A stretch of DNA of 64,000 bases from the NCBI GenBank assembly GCA_000436695.1, contig HF992598.1, positions 1-64,000 of the forward strand, read 5' to 3'. The DNA comes from Prevotella sp. CAG:1185 (GTDB taxonomy: Bacteria > Bacteroidota > Bacteroidia > Bacteroidales > Bacteroidaceae). Shown here piece by piece: positions 38,070-47,266 of the stretch. Numbering within the stretch: the stretch's first letter is position 1; each line of letters starts with the position of its first letter. The translations under genes and the position numbers were made by a program. The notes below the pieces were generated by a model that did no database searches, had not been told where the DNA came from, and saw only the letters and a list, made by a program, of their open reading frames with translations.

Positions 38070-39914
38070 TTATTCAACAGTTACCGATTTTGCCAAATTT
38101 CGAGGCTGGTCAACATTTTTACCTTTACAAACAGCTATATGATAAGCCAACAATTGTAACGGTATTGTCGCCAACAATGGTTCTAGACACTCTTCCGTGT
38201 CAGGCAACTCGATAAATTCGTCGGCAATTTTACTAATCGTTTCATCACCTTTCGAAACTAACGCAATGACTTTTCCCTTACGTGCCTTTATTTCCTGTAT
38301 ATTACTCAACACCTTTTCATACATTGCATTGCGCGTTGCAATAACGACAACAGGCATATCTGAATCGATAAGAGCAATAGGCCCGTGCTTCATTTCTGCT
38401 GCAGGATAGCCTTCGGCGTGTATATAGCTTATCTCCTTCAGCTTCAAAGCACCCTCCAATGCCACAGGATAGCTATAGCCTCTGCCCAAATATAAGAAAT
38501 TGCGTGCATATGTAAATATTCTACTTAAAGACGATATTCTGTCATTAAGTTTTAAGGTTTCTTCCATTTTACTTGGAATACCGTTTAAACCTTTTACTAT
38601 TCGAGTATATTCATCCTCACTGACAGTGTTTTTTTCCTTAGCCAAGGCCAAAGCCAACATTGTCAATACAGTAACCTGGCCTGTAAATGCCTTGGTTGAC
38701 GCAACGCCGATTTCAGGTCCAACATGTATATATGAACCTGTATCCGTTGCACGAGGTATACTTGAACCAATAGCATTACAAATGCCATAAATAAACGCGC
38801 CATGCTGTTTTGCCAATTTTACCGCAGCCAAAGTGTCGGCCGTCTCACCACTCTGTGATATGGCAATGACAACATCATTACTTGTTACAACAGGATTTCT
38901 ATATCTGAACTCGCTCGCGTATTCTACCTCGACAGGTATACGGCAAAGACTTTCGATGATTTGTTTTCCTATCAGACCGGCATGCCATGAAGTTCCGCAT
39001 GCCACAATTATAATACGCTTAGCTGAAAGCAAGCGCTCCTTATAATCAATAACAGCACTTAATGTAACGTTGGTAGCCTCAACATTCACACGGCCACGCA
39101 TACAATTCTTTATACATTCAGGCTGTTCAAAAATCTCTTTCAGCATAAAATGCGGGAAGCCGCCTTTTTCAATCTGCCCTAAATCAAGGTCTACAGTCTG
39201 AATTTTCTGAAAGAGTTCTCTATTTAATATATCAACGACCTTAAGACTTTCGCCACGCTTCATTACGGCAATACTGCCATCCTCAAGATAAGCCACCTTA
39301 TCTGTATATTCCACAATTGGACTTGCGTCTGATGCAAGAAAGAACTCATCATCGGCGACGCCAATGACCAAAGGACTTTGCTTGCAGGCTGCAATTATCT
39401 GGTCAGGCTCACGCTTGTCAAGAAGTGCTATCGAATATGCTCCGATTACTTCATGAAGTGCTACCTGAACAGAAGACAGAAGGTCTAGATTTTTCTTATT
39501 TTGTATATATTCAATAAGCTGGACCAACACTTCCGTATCAGTATCCGAGCGGAAGGTAAGCCCTTTTGACTGAAGTTTCTTCTTCAAGTCAGCATAATTT
39601 TCTATTATTCCGTTGTGAATAATAGCAAGATTCTTTGATTCAGAATAATGTGGATGTGCGTTAATGGAAGAAGGCTCACCATGAGTAGCCCATCGTGTAT
39701 GAGCAATACCCACGGTACCCGATATATCTTTGTCTTTACAAAATAAATCTAAGTCCTTTACCTTACCCTTTGTCTTATATACATTCAGCCCACCGTCTGA
39801 ATTAAGCAAAGCCAGGCCGGCACTATCGTATCCGCGATACTCCAGTCTACCCAAGCCCTTAATCAAAACCGGGTAAGCATCTTTTTTTCCTATATAACCA
39901 ACAATTCCACACAT
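38070..39914 (-). CDS. glmS: Glutamine-fructose-6-phosphate aminotransferase
   Basis: A 614-residue enzyme that makes glucosamine-6-phosphate, the entry to peptidoglycan and lipopolysaccharide amino sugars. The start is set at 39914, because the catalytic Cys must be residue 2 (MCGIVGYIGKKDA) after Met removal; the ATG two codons upstream would bury it. The glutaminase domain contains LEYRGYDSAG and HTRWATHGEPS, and two SIS sugar-binding domains follow (CGTSWHAGL and SQSGETADT). It starts 7 nt after the Wza-like gene and is followed by the purF-like gene 102 nt further on. Confidence 0.97.
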   Translation of the reverse strand: MCGIVGYIGKKDAYPVLIKGLGRLEYRGYDSAGLALLNSDGGLNVYKTKGKVKDLDLFCKDKDISGTVGIAHTRWATHGEPSSINAHPHYSESKNLAIIHNGIIENYADLKKKLQSKGLTFRSDTDTEVLVQLIEYIQNKKNLDLLSSVQVALHEVIGAYSIALLDKREPDQIIAACKQSPLVIGVADDEFFLASDASPIVEYTDKVAYLEDGSIAVMKRGESLKVVDILNRELFQKIQTVDLDLGQIEKGGFPHFMLKEIFEQPECIKNCMRGRVNVEATNVTLSAVIDYKERLLSAKRIIIVACGTSWHAGLIGKQIIESLCRIPVEVEYASEFRYRNPVVTSNDVVIAISQSGETADTLAAVKLAKQHGAFIYGICNAIGSSIPRATDTGSYIHVGPEIGVASTKAFTGQVTVLTMLALALAKEKNTVSEDEYTRIVKGLNGIPSKMEETLKLNDRISSLSRIFTYARNFLYLGRGYSYPVALEGALKLKEISYIHAEGYPAAEMKHGPIALIDSDMPVVVIATRNAMYEKVLSNIQEIKARKGKVIALVSKGDETISKIADEFIELPDTEECLEPLLATIPLQLLAYHIAVCKGKNVDQPRNLAKSVTVE

Positions 39915-39921
39915 AATCAAA

Positions 39922-40719
39922 CTACTTCAACACATTAACCATCAATGAAGCTACAGATGTCAGAATGCTGACCACCGAGAACCATATTGTAGTACTTGAA
40001 CCTATAGCTGAGTTTCTAGCCTGAACGCTGTTTGGCTCAACATACAGATAATCATTCTGCTGAAGATAATAATATGGAGAATTTATCAGGTTAGCATCGT
40101 TGAGGTTAAGTCTATGAACAGACTTCTCGCCTGTTTCATCCTCGCGTATCAGCAACACATTTCCGCGCTTACCATAAATTGTAAGGTCACCAGCTCTTGC
40201 CAAAGCCTCAATAACACTGATTTTTTCCTGATCAACATTAAATACGCCGGGCGACTTCACCTCACCGGCAACAGTAACCTTAAAGCTGGCCATCTTAACA
40301 GTTACGATAGGATTTTCCGTTTTAGACATATACGGAAGAATCTTCTCGCATATATAATTTTCACATTGTCTTTTTGTCATTCCTCCAACTTTCAATCGTC
40401 CGACAACAGGGAAATTAATATATCCGTCATTGTCAACAAGATAAGTCTGCAAAGCTACAGATCCGGTTGACAAGCTACCTGTCGCATTAAGAGTGTTGGT
40501 TACAGAAAGGTTAAAAGGCGTTGCAGCCTTTGGATCCGTTGTGCTGACAGTTATCGTCAATAAGTCTTTTGGCATAATTCTTGCGTCGAACAAACCTTTT
40601 GATGCCGCATAGTTCAATGAATCTGCATTCTGGAAATAAGCAATCTGCTTACTGCTTCCACAACTTCCTAAAGTAAGGCACAAAACGGCCAAAACTATAA
40701 AAAAAAGATTTCTTTTCAT
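39922..40719 (-). CDS. Wza-like polysaccharide export lipoprotein
   Basis: A 265-residue outer-membrane export protein. The start is set at 40719 (MKRNLFFIVLAVLCLTLGSC), which gives a proper lipoprotein signal with Cys20; the box TATTTTTG on the minus strand at 40752-40759 rules out the longer frame starting at 40782. It contains the export domain (AYFQNADSL, RIMPKDLLTITV), an SLBB-like segment (VTVAGEVKSPGVFNV) and a hydrophobic helix at the C-terminus. Such proteins form the outer-membrane channel for capsule or exopolysaccharide. No tyrosine kinase, polymerase or flippase gene is next to it. It precedes glmS by 7 nt. Confidence 0.9.
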   Translation of the reverse strand: MKRNLFFIVLAVLCLTLGSCGSSKQIAYFQNADSLNYAASKGLFDARIMPKDLLTITVSTTDPKAATPFNLSVTNTLNATGSLSTGSVALQTYLVDNDGYINFPVVGRLKVGGMTKRQCENYICEKILPYMSKTENPIVTVKMASFKVTVAGEVKSPGVFNVDQEKISVIEALARAGDLTIYGKRGNVLLIREDETGEKSVHRLNLNDANLINSPYYYLQQNDYLYVEPNSVQARNSAIGSSTTIWFSVVSILTSVASLMVNVLK

Positions 40720-40751
40720 ATTACACATGTGACGTATATCGTAAAACTTTG

Positions 40752-40759
40752 CAAAAATA
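40752..40759 (-). promoter_or_regulatory. -7 promoter box heading the export lipoprotein-glmS run
   Basis: The minus strand reads TATTTTTG, a match to TAnnTTTG, 32 nt before the chosen start codon at 40719. It decides the start. Confidence 0.6.
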
Positions 40760-40981
40760 CTTCTATTTTTTGATATTGGCAAATATTTCTATAATTAAAT
40801 AGACAAACTGAAATTCATACACCTAGCCACTAAGCATTCATCAATGCTATATTTTTGTGTTTATTTCTGATATTTTGAATTTACAGATTAAGAAACAGAC
40901 ATTCATCTGCCCTTTCATCTTATGCTTTTTCAACTGCAGGCAATATAAATTGTCATAACCGTCATGTATATATATCGATAA

Positions 40982-41023
40982 AAGCCTCTCTTGCAAAACG
41001 TTAATGTTAAGCAAAAGAGGCTT
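40982..41023 (-). terminator. Terminator of uxaC
   Basis: Thirteen-base arms (40982-40994 and 41011-41023) with one mismatch and a 16-nt loop, 18 nt past the uxaC stop. A TTTT run follows on the minus strand. Confidence 0.8.
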
Positions 41024-41040
41024 CATTTATTTATTCAAAA

Positions 41041-42444
41041 TTAAAATTTGAAATAGTTCTTTGCATTGTTATAGCTGATATCTTCAACCATGCGATACAA
41101 GCTTTCTTTGTCATCAGGCAGCAATCCTTTCTCAACATCGTTTCCGAGAAGGTTGCAAAGCAGACGACGGAAATACTCATGGCGAGGATAAGACAAGAAC
41201 GAACGGCTGTCTGTAAGCATTCCGACGAAACGGCTCAAGAGACCGAGAACTGACAAAGCATTCATCTGTTTTGTCATACCATCAAGCTGGTCATTGAACC
41301 ACCATCCGCTACCAAACTGTATCTTGCCCGGGCATGAGCCGTCCTGGAAGTTACCAAGCATTGTGGCTATAACCTCGTTGGCACACGGATTCAATGTATA
41401 TAATATTGTACGTGTAAGCTTTCCTTCTGAATTGAGATGATCGAGGAAATGGCTCATTGCCTTTGCCGTGTTAAACTCACCAATAGAATCGAATCCTGTA
41501 TCCGGTCCAAGTTTCTTAAACATCAGGCTGTTATTGTCGCGTATTGCACCATAGTGATACTGCTGTGTCCAGTCGCTTGCATAATCCATCTCGGCAAAGA
41601 TAACAAGCATGCAATGTTTAAACTGACGCACCTCCTGAGCTGACAGCTGCTGTCCACGCATGGCTTTTTCAAATATTATCTCTATCTGGCTGTCTGTGTA
41701 AGGCTCGTCATAGAACTCCTCGATTCCGTGGTCGGACAGACGGCAACCATTCTCATGGAAGAAGTCATGACGTTTCTGTAAAGCGTCAATCATATCCTGG
41801 AATTTAGAGATTGTAACTCCTGCAACCTCGCCAAGCTTAGTTACATATTCGGCAAAATTCTTTGTATTGTCAACTGCCATAGCCTTGTCAGGTCTCCAGG
41901 CAGGAATCATCTTAATTTCAAATCCGCTCTCACGAGTCTGCTTATGATATCTCAAATCATCGATAGGATCATCCGTTGTACATACGCACTCTACATTATA
42001 ACGGCGCATAAATCCTCTTGCAGTATATCCAGGCTGCTGGAGTTTCTCATTACATTCGTCATAAATCTCTCTTGCTGTTTTAGGACTAAGAAGTTTGTCT
42101 ATACCGAAAGCTGTTTTAAGCTCAAGATGTGTCCAATGATAAAGCGGATTTCTGAATGTATATGGAACAGTCTCAGCCCATTTTTCAAACTTCTCCCAGT
42201 CACTGGTTTCTGTTCCTGTACAGTATTTTTCAGGAACGCCGTTAGTACGCATTGCACGCCATTTATAATGGTCTCCGCCAAGCCACAGCTCTGTAATGCT
42301 TTTGAACTTGTGGTCATTGGCAACCATTTCCGGAATCAAATGACAATGGTAATCGATAATAGGCATTTTGGCTGCGTGATTATGAAATAGATCCTGAGCA
42401 GTAGTTGTTTCTAGCAGGAAGTTTTCATCCATAAATTTTTTCAT
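41041..42444 (-). CDS. uxaC: Glucuronate isomerase
   Basis: A 467-residue uronate isomerase of the amidohydrolase superfamily, converting glucuronate to fructuronate (or galacturonate to tagaturonate), the first step in using pectin or glucuronoxylan sugars. DYHCHLIPEM near residue 31 supplies the first metal ligands, and GSGWWFNDQLDGM and LTDSRSFLSYPRHEYFRR are further family signatures. The length is normal. No other uronate genes are adjacent. It is divergent from ansA and has a promoter box TATATTTG on the minus strand at 42503-42510. Confidence 0.96.
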   Translation of the reverse strand: MKKFMDENFLLETTTAQDLFHNHAAKMPIIDYHCHLIPEMVANDHKFKSITELWLGGDHYKWRAMRTNGVPEKYCTGTETSDWEKFEKWAETVPYTFRNPLYHWTHLELKTAFGIDKLLSPKTAREIYDECNEKLQQPGYTARGFMRRYNVECVCTTDDPIDDLRYHKQTRESGFEIKMIPAWRPDKAMAVDNTKNFAEYVTKLGEVAGVTISKFQDMIDALQKRHDFFHENGCRLSDHGIEEFYDEPYTDSQIEIIFEKAMRGQQLSAQEVRQFKHCMLVIFAEMDYASDWTQQYHYGAIRDNNSLMFKKLGPDTGFDSIGEFNTAKAMSHFLDHLNSEGKLTRTILYTLNPCANEVIATMLGNFQDGSCPGKIQFGSGWWFNDQLDGMTKQMNALSVLGLLSRFVGMLTDSRSFLSYPRHEYFRRLLCNLLGNDVEKGLLPDDKESLYRMVEDISYNNAKNYFKF

Positions 42445-42502
42445 GTTTGTTTTTATTTAAAAGCGTTAATTATAAATTTTAATTTATCCTAATTTATTTA
42501 TG

Positions 42503-42551
42503 CAAATATACAGCATTTTTTTTGATTTCATATTATTTTAAATTATATTTG
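42503..42551. promoter_or_regulatory. Back-to-back promoters of uxaC and ansA
   Basis: The minus-strand box TATATTTG is at 42503-42510 and the plus-strand box TATATTTG at 42544-42551. Only 33 nt separate them, so the upstream halves of the two promoters must overlap. Confidence 0.65.
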
Positions 42552-42603
42552 CACAAAATAAAAGTCATAAACGATGTCGGTATAAGATTAATTAATATCA
42601 GCC

Positions 42604-43647
42604 ATGTCAAAAATAACAAGAACAAACCGAGTTTTGCTAATATACACAGGTGGCACAATTGGTATGGGTAAGAACCCTGATACGGGAGTTTTGGAACCAT
42701 TGGACTTCAACCACCTTGTGAGTTGTCTGCCCGAATTTTCAATGTTGAGGACAGGAGTTGAAACATATCAATTCACACAGCCGATTGATTCAAGCGACAT
42801 GTCACCACGATTTTGGTCACAACTTGTAAGAATCATAGCTGAGCGATATGATCAATATGACGGCTTTGTCATTCTTCACGGAACAGACACGATGGCTTAT
42901 ACAGCATCAGCGCTTTCATTTATGCTTGAAAACCTGACAAAACCGGTAGTGCTCACTGGAAGCCAGTTGCCTATAAACCAACTGCGCACAGACGGCAAGG
43001 AAAATCTTATCACGAGCATTGAGATTGCATCAGCTTCACACCCTGACGGCACAGCCATGGTGCCTGAAGTATGTATATATTTCAGCGGCAAACTGCTACG
43101 AGGAAACAGATCGACAAAAACAAATGCCGACGGATTTAATGCCTTTGAATCTTTCAACTTTCCTCACCTTGCCGAAGCCGGTGTAAACATCATCTATCAT
43201 GAAGAATATATCTTAAAGCCCGACTACAGCAAGCCTATGATTCCTCACACGGCAATAGACCCCAATGTAGTAGTGTTCTCACTATTTCCCGGCTTGCAAG
43301 AAAAGATTATACACCACGTACTTGAAGCTCCCGAACTGAGGTCGATTGTAATGAGAAGCTTCGGAAGCGGAAATGCCCCTAAGGCATCTTGGCTTATCAG
43401 AACATTAAAACAGGCCAGTCTCCGCGGGGTTACAATTGTAAACATAAGCCAATGCCTGGCAGGAACTGTTGAAATGACAAGATATGACACAGGCTACAGG
43501 CTAAAGAGCACGGGCGTCATAAGCGGATATGACAGCACGGTTGAATGTGCCGTAACAAAACTTATGTGCCTTCAGGCAAGATTTACAGACTCTAAAATTG
43601 TAAGAAATTACATGAATCGTGCACTATGCGGCGAAATAACAATTTAA
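42604..43647 (+). CDS. ansA: Type I L-asparaginase
   Basis: A 347-residue amidohydrolase that splits asparagine to aspartate and ammonia. The two catalytic threonine motifs are YTGGTIGM near residue 18 and LHGTDTMAYTA near residue 100. There is no signal peptide, so it is the cytoplasmic, type I form. The length fits the family. Its promoter box lies at 42544-42551, and the rubrerythrin gene follows with its own promoter. Confidence 0.93.
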   Translation: MSKITRTNRVLLIYTGGTIGMGKNPDTGVLEPLDFNHLVSCLPEFSMLRTGVETYQFTQPIDSSDMSPRFWSQLVRIIAERYDQYDGFVILHGTDTMAYTASALSFMLENLTKPVVLTGSQLPINQLRTDGKENLITSIEIASASHPDGTAMVPEVCIYFSGKLLRGNRSTKTNADGFNAFESFNFPHLAEAGVNIIYHEEYILKPDYSKPMIPHTAIDPNVVVFSLFPGLQEKIIHHVLEAPELRSIVMRSFGSGNAPKASWLIRTLKQASLRGVTIVNISQCLAGTVEMTRYDTGYRLKSTGVISGYDSTVECAVTKLMCLQARFTDSKIVRNYMNRALCGEITI

Positions 43648-43668
43648 ATATAAAAAAGTATAACAAAG

Positions 43669-43699
43669 TTGTACGTTTCAAATTTATTGAATATCTTTG
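43669..43699 (+). promoter_or_regulatory. Promoter of the rubrerythrin gene
   Basis: TTG at 43669-43671, a 20-nt spacer and TATCTTTG at 43692-43699: both elements are perfect and correctly spaced. The leader to the rubrerythrin start would be about 110 nt. Confidence 0.82.
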
Positions 43700-43814
43700 C
43701 CAAAAGTAATTGCCATGGGCGAAACTTCAAAAGACATCACCACATGGACATTGCAAGTTAAATAAAAATATTAAAAAATCTGCTTATTAAAGACAATTAA
43801 AAAACAAAAAGATT

Positions 43815-44357
43815 ATGAAAGAGTTAAAAGGAACAAAGACCGAAAAGAATCTTCAGGAAGCATTTGCAGGCGAGTCAATGGCACGCAACAAGTATACTTA
43901 TTTTGCATCAAAGGCAAAAAAGGACGGATATGTACAGATTGCTGCTATATTTGAAGAGACTGCAAAGAATGAACAAGAGCATGCTAAACTATGGTATAAA
44001 TATCTGAACGGAAACAAGATTAACGGTACAGAGGCTAACCTTGCTGACGCTGCTGCCGGCGAGAACTTCGAATGGACAGACATGTATGCCCGCATGGCAA
44101 AAGAAGCCCGTGAAGAAGGATTCGACGAAATAGCTGCTAAATTTGAAGGTGTTGCTGAAATTGAGAAGCATCACGAGGAGCGCTATCGCAAACTGTTGAA
44201 GAACGTTCAGGACAAGCAGGTATTCTCTAAAGACGGCGACTGCATCTGGCAGTGCTCTAACTGCGGTCACATCGTTATCGGCAAAGAGGCTCCTAGCGTA
44301 TGCCCGGTTTGCAGCCACGCACAGAGCTATTTCCAGATTGAAGCAAGAAACTATTAA
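43815..44357 (+). CDS. rbr: Rubrerythrin
   Basis: A 180-residue non-haem diiron peroxidase that protects anaerobes from hydrogen peroxide. Residues 1-135 form the ferritin-like four-helix domain, with iron ligands in [28 protein letters not shown] and [11 protein letters not shown]. Residues 140-180 form the rubredoxin-like domain, with two CxxC pairs (CSNCGH and CPVCSH). Both domains are complete. It has a consensus promoter and a strong terminator (44383-44424), so it forms a single-gene unit. Confidence 0.97.
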   Translation: MKELKGTKTEKNLQEAFAGESMARNKYTYFASKAKKDGYVQIAAIFEETAKNEQEHAKLWYKYLNGNKINGTEANLADAAAGENFEWTDMYARMAKEAREEGFDEIAAKFEGVAEIEKHHEERYRKLLKNVQDKQVFSKDGDCIWQCSNCGHIVIGKEAPSVCPVCSHAQSYFQIEARNY

Positions 44358-44382
44358 TTTAGTCATAGCGAAATAACTTATA

Positions 44383-44424
44383 AAATGGAGACTTAAGGTG
44401 TGTTTACCTTATGTCTCCATTTTT
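44383..44424 (+). terminator. Terminator of rbr
   Basis: Arms 44383-44400 and 44407-44424 pair over about 18 nt with one internal mismatch and a 6-nt loop. A T-run closes the hairpin. Confidence 0.9.
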
Positions 44425-45183
44425 TTGTATACAAAACAGACATAATATAAATATCTGAGATGAGACGCGGTTAATGGTTATGCATATATTTCGGTATTAA
44501 ATTTTAAAGGATAAAAATATCATGCAGTAACACACAATTACTCAACAAACATTATACGCTCTATCCGCTAAACATTAATGACCCGCACAAAATCGTAATG
44601 CGAAAAATAGGACAAAATAAGAAAACTCGATTATTTTAACGCTCCCAGAACAGGCATGCTGTTCATACAGTCATACTTTTGGCAGAATTAGCAAAAAACA
44701 CGGTGTTATAGTTAAGTATCTATAAATCAACACATTATAAAGAAAAGTATATCGACATCAATTTGTTAAATTACGTTACTCTATCGTTTATGTATCAAAA
44801 GTGGCCGCTTTATGATGCACAAACGGCAGGTTAACTATATACAAACCATTGAACAAAACAGCAAATGTAGTAAGTTTTCAGGTAAAAGCCATGCAACTAC
44901 GTGAATATGTCTTAATATTCAGCTCATAAATTCAGCACAAATAAACATCCGTTAACACAGACATTTCTAGAATGGAGAAAACTCATGTCATGATTTTTTA
45001 CGGAAAAGCAGAACAGACAACATGTAAGCCCGAATTAACGCATTGAATTAAGACTATATTTCAAAAAGGCCTAACAGCAACAGACAACAGCCACAAAAAA
45101 AATAACACTTACCGACAAAGTCAGCCATGATGCGATCAAAACAAACATTATGACACAGAGAATATATGTTTATATATATAGAC
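44425..45183. other. Gene-free stretch with degenerate 22-nt units
   Basis: About 760 bp with no supported gene on either strand. At 44797-44906 five consecutive 22-nt segments resemble the AAAA-N7-TTTT-N7 unit. The first (44797-44818) and the second (44819-44840) are the clearest and share a central GGC-containing core. The rest is A+T-rich sequence with no clear structure. Confidence 0.5.
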
Positions 45184-45232
45184 AAAAAAACGCATCGGGA
45201 GCCGAAAAAAGGCCCGATGCGTTTTTTGTTTT
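45184..45232. terminator. Bidirectional terminator after dapA
   Basis: Nine-base perfect arms CGCATCGGG (45191-45199) and CCCGATGCG (45213-45221) flanked by A7 on the left and T-rich sequence on the right. It lies about 90 nt past the dapA stop. On the plus strand it also has full terminator form. Confidence 0.88.
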
Positions 45233-45318
45233 GCCTGTCTGCAACAACAGTCAAAAGATTTGTCGTTTGCGTTTGGTATTATTCAAAAGACATAAATTTC
45301 AATTTTATATAATTACAG

Positions 45319-46200
45319 TTATAGTCTGAACTTCAGGCAATCGCTAATTTTCTGCATTGTCGTAAGACGTGTAGGCACAAGCGGAAGCCTCAACACATTC
45401 TCTATCATGCCCATTTCATGAAGCATCGCTTTCACTCCGGCAGGATTACCGTCAACAAACAGAAGATTAAACAGGTCAGTAAAACGATGATGTATCTTTC
45501 TAGCACTGTCTATTTCACCGTTCTTCTCAAGCCTTATCATACGTGAAAACTCTTTCGGAAGAGCATTTCCTATAACAGATATTACACCGACAGCACCACA
45601 TGCTATCATCGGGAACGTCAGTGCGTCGTCACCGCTGATGACATCAAAGTCATCAGGCTTGTTCTTAATAATTTCATCCACCTGTTCAAGGCTTCCACTT
45701 GCCTCTTTCACGGCAACGATGTTGTCACAGTCGCGTGCGAGACGCACTGTTGTCTCTGCCTTTAGGTTTACACCTGTACGTCCCGGTACATTATATAACA
45801 CAACGGGTAACTTTGTTGCACCGGCAATAGCCTTAAAGTGCTGATAAAGTCCCTCCTGTGAAGGCTTGTTATAATAAGGGCATACGCTCAGTACACCGTC
45901 TATACCAGAAAAGTCAGCAGTCTTAAGCTCATTCACAACTTCGGCAGTATTGTTACCTCCACAGCCCATAAGGATAGGAACCTTGTCGCCCACTTTCTCA
46001 ACAACAAGTTCCTTTATACGCTGTTTCTCCTCTTTTGTCAGAGTCGGGGTCTCACCCGTAGTAGCCAAGATACAGAAGAAATCTGCACCATTTTTCAGTT
46101 GATAGTCTAACAATCGGCCCAATGTGACATAGTCAACCGAGCCATCCGAACTAAATGGTGTTATCAGGGCAATGCCTAAGCCTTTGAATATGTTTTGCAT
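45319..46200 (-). CDS. dapA: 4-Hydroxy-tetrahydrodipicolinate synthase
   Basis: A 293-residue TIM-barrel aldolase that condenses pyruvate with aspartate semialdehyde in the lysine and diaminopimelate pathway. The Schiff-base lysine is in NIVAVKEASGSL near residue 166. The catalytic Tyr is in LYNVPGRTG, and the Thr-Thr pair in ATTGETPTL. The length is normal. It has its own promoter box (TATTTTTG on the minus strand at 46232-46239) and the terminator at 45184-45232. Confidence 0.97.
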   Translation of the reverse strand: MQNIFKGLGIALITPFSSDGSVDYVTLGRLLDYQLKNGADFFCILATTGETPTLTKEEKQRIKELVVEKVGDKVPILMGCGGNNTAEVVNELKTADFSGIDGVLSVCPYYNKPSQEGLYQHFKAIAGATKLPVVLYNVPGRTGVNLKAETTVRLARDCDNIVAVKEASGSLEQVDEIIKNKPDDFDVISGDDALTFPMIACGAVGVISVIGNALPKEFSRMIRLEKNGEIDSARKIHHRFTDLFNLLFVDGNPAGVKAMLHEMGMIENVLRLPLVPTRLTTMQKISDCLKFRL

Positions 46201-46301
46201 AATAATATGTATTTCTTCTTATAATTGTATGCAAAAATACGATTTTTACGTCAAAACGCAAAATAAAACTCACTATTTTATAAACATCTTACATTTAGAC
46301 A

Positions 46302-47219
46302 TCAGTTTGAGCCTATGTAGAGGAACAACATTCCGAGCAACACTAATATGAGGTCGACAAGCTTACTCTTAAGATTTTTCTCATGCAACAACACTGCACC
46401 GAAAAGGAAAGAGACTATCACACTGCCACGCCTTACCATGGATACGATGCTGATCATTGCTCCGGGGATACTTAGGGCGTAGAAATAAACAAAATCGGCG
46501 GCACTCAAAAATACGCTGATAAGGATTATACACCAGTCCCATCTGAAAGGTGTTGTCTTTTTTGATTTTGGAAGCCAAAGGACAATAAGCATGACACCCA
46601 TCATAAAACACTGATAAATATTATACCAGCTCTGCACCATCATTGTGTCAAGCCCTACTCCGCCATGACTCACAGGAGCCATAAGATATTTGTCATAAAG
46701 ACCGCTGACGGCACCAAGCACGGCAGCCAGTACGATGAAATAAATCCAACGGTCATGCTTGAAATCTATTCCTTCCTTCTTACCGCTACGGCTGAGCATA
46801 AAGAAAGAAGCGACGGCCAGGGCAACACCTATCCACTGATATACGTTAAGACGCTCGCCAAACACCAAGAGGGCACCTATGAGCACCATAACCGGTCGCG
46901 TGGCATTGATAGGTCCGACGATGGTCAGCGGAAGATGCTTCATACCGAAATATCCGAAAACCCATGATGACAGCACAATAAGACTCTTCAAGATTATATA
47001 CTTGTGCACTTCCCATCCGCCGGCTCCGACATGGAAAATACTTCCGTCAAGAACATCCGTATTGTAAGACAGAATGATGAACGGAAGAAAAATCAAAGAT
47101 GAAAACAATGTGTTGAGAAACAGCACAGGTATAACGGCATTGTTATCGAGCGACTTTTTCTTGAACGAATCATAAAAGCCCAACAATGCTGCCGACAAAA
47201 AAGCTAATAATAACCACAT
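46302..47219 (-). CDS. EamA/DMT-superfamily transporter
   Basis: A 305-residue inner-membrane protein with about ten hydrophobic helices arranged as two five-helix EamA repeats, typical of drug/metabolite transporters. The second repeat begins near residue 155. The substrate cannot be told from sequence. The first helix holds the GFYDSFKKKSL turn and a conserved Pro/Gly pattern (VGPINATRPVMV). It starts 47 nt after the truA stop on the same strand, so it may be co-transcribed with truA. Confidence 0.85.
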   Translation of the reverse strand: MWLLLAFLSAALLGFYDSFKKKSLDNNAVIPVLFLNTLFSSLIFLPFIILSYNTDVLDGSIFHVGAGGWEVHKYIILKSLIVLSSWVFGYFGMKHLPLTIVGPINATRPVMVLIGALLVFGERLNVYQWIGVALAVASFFMLSRSGKKEGIDFKHDRWIYFIVLAAVLGAVSGLYDKYLMAPVSHGGVGLDTMMVQSWYNIYQCFMMGVMLIVLWLPKSKKTTPFRWDWCIILISVFLSAADFVYFYALSIPGAMISIVSMVRRGSVIVSFLFGAVLLHEKNLKSKLVDLILVLLGMLFLYIGSN

Positions 47220-47266
47220 TACCTTAAAATTTATATTTACCTATTTATTTTTTAGACCTTATATAC

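Noticed and set aside
44425..45232. Possible small RNA ending at the strong plus-strand terminator form at 45191-45232
   Set aside because: The hairpin is explained as the dapA terminator on the minus strand, and no plus-strand promoter box was found near it.
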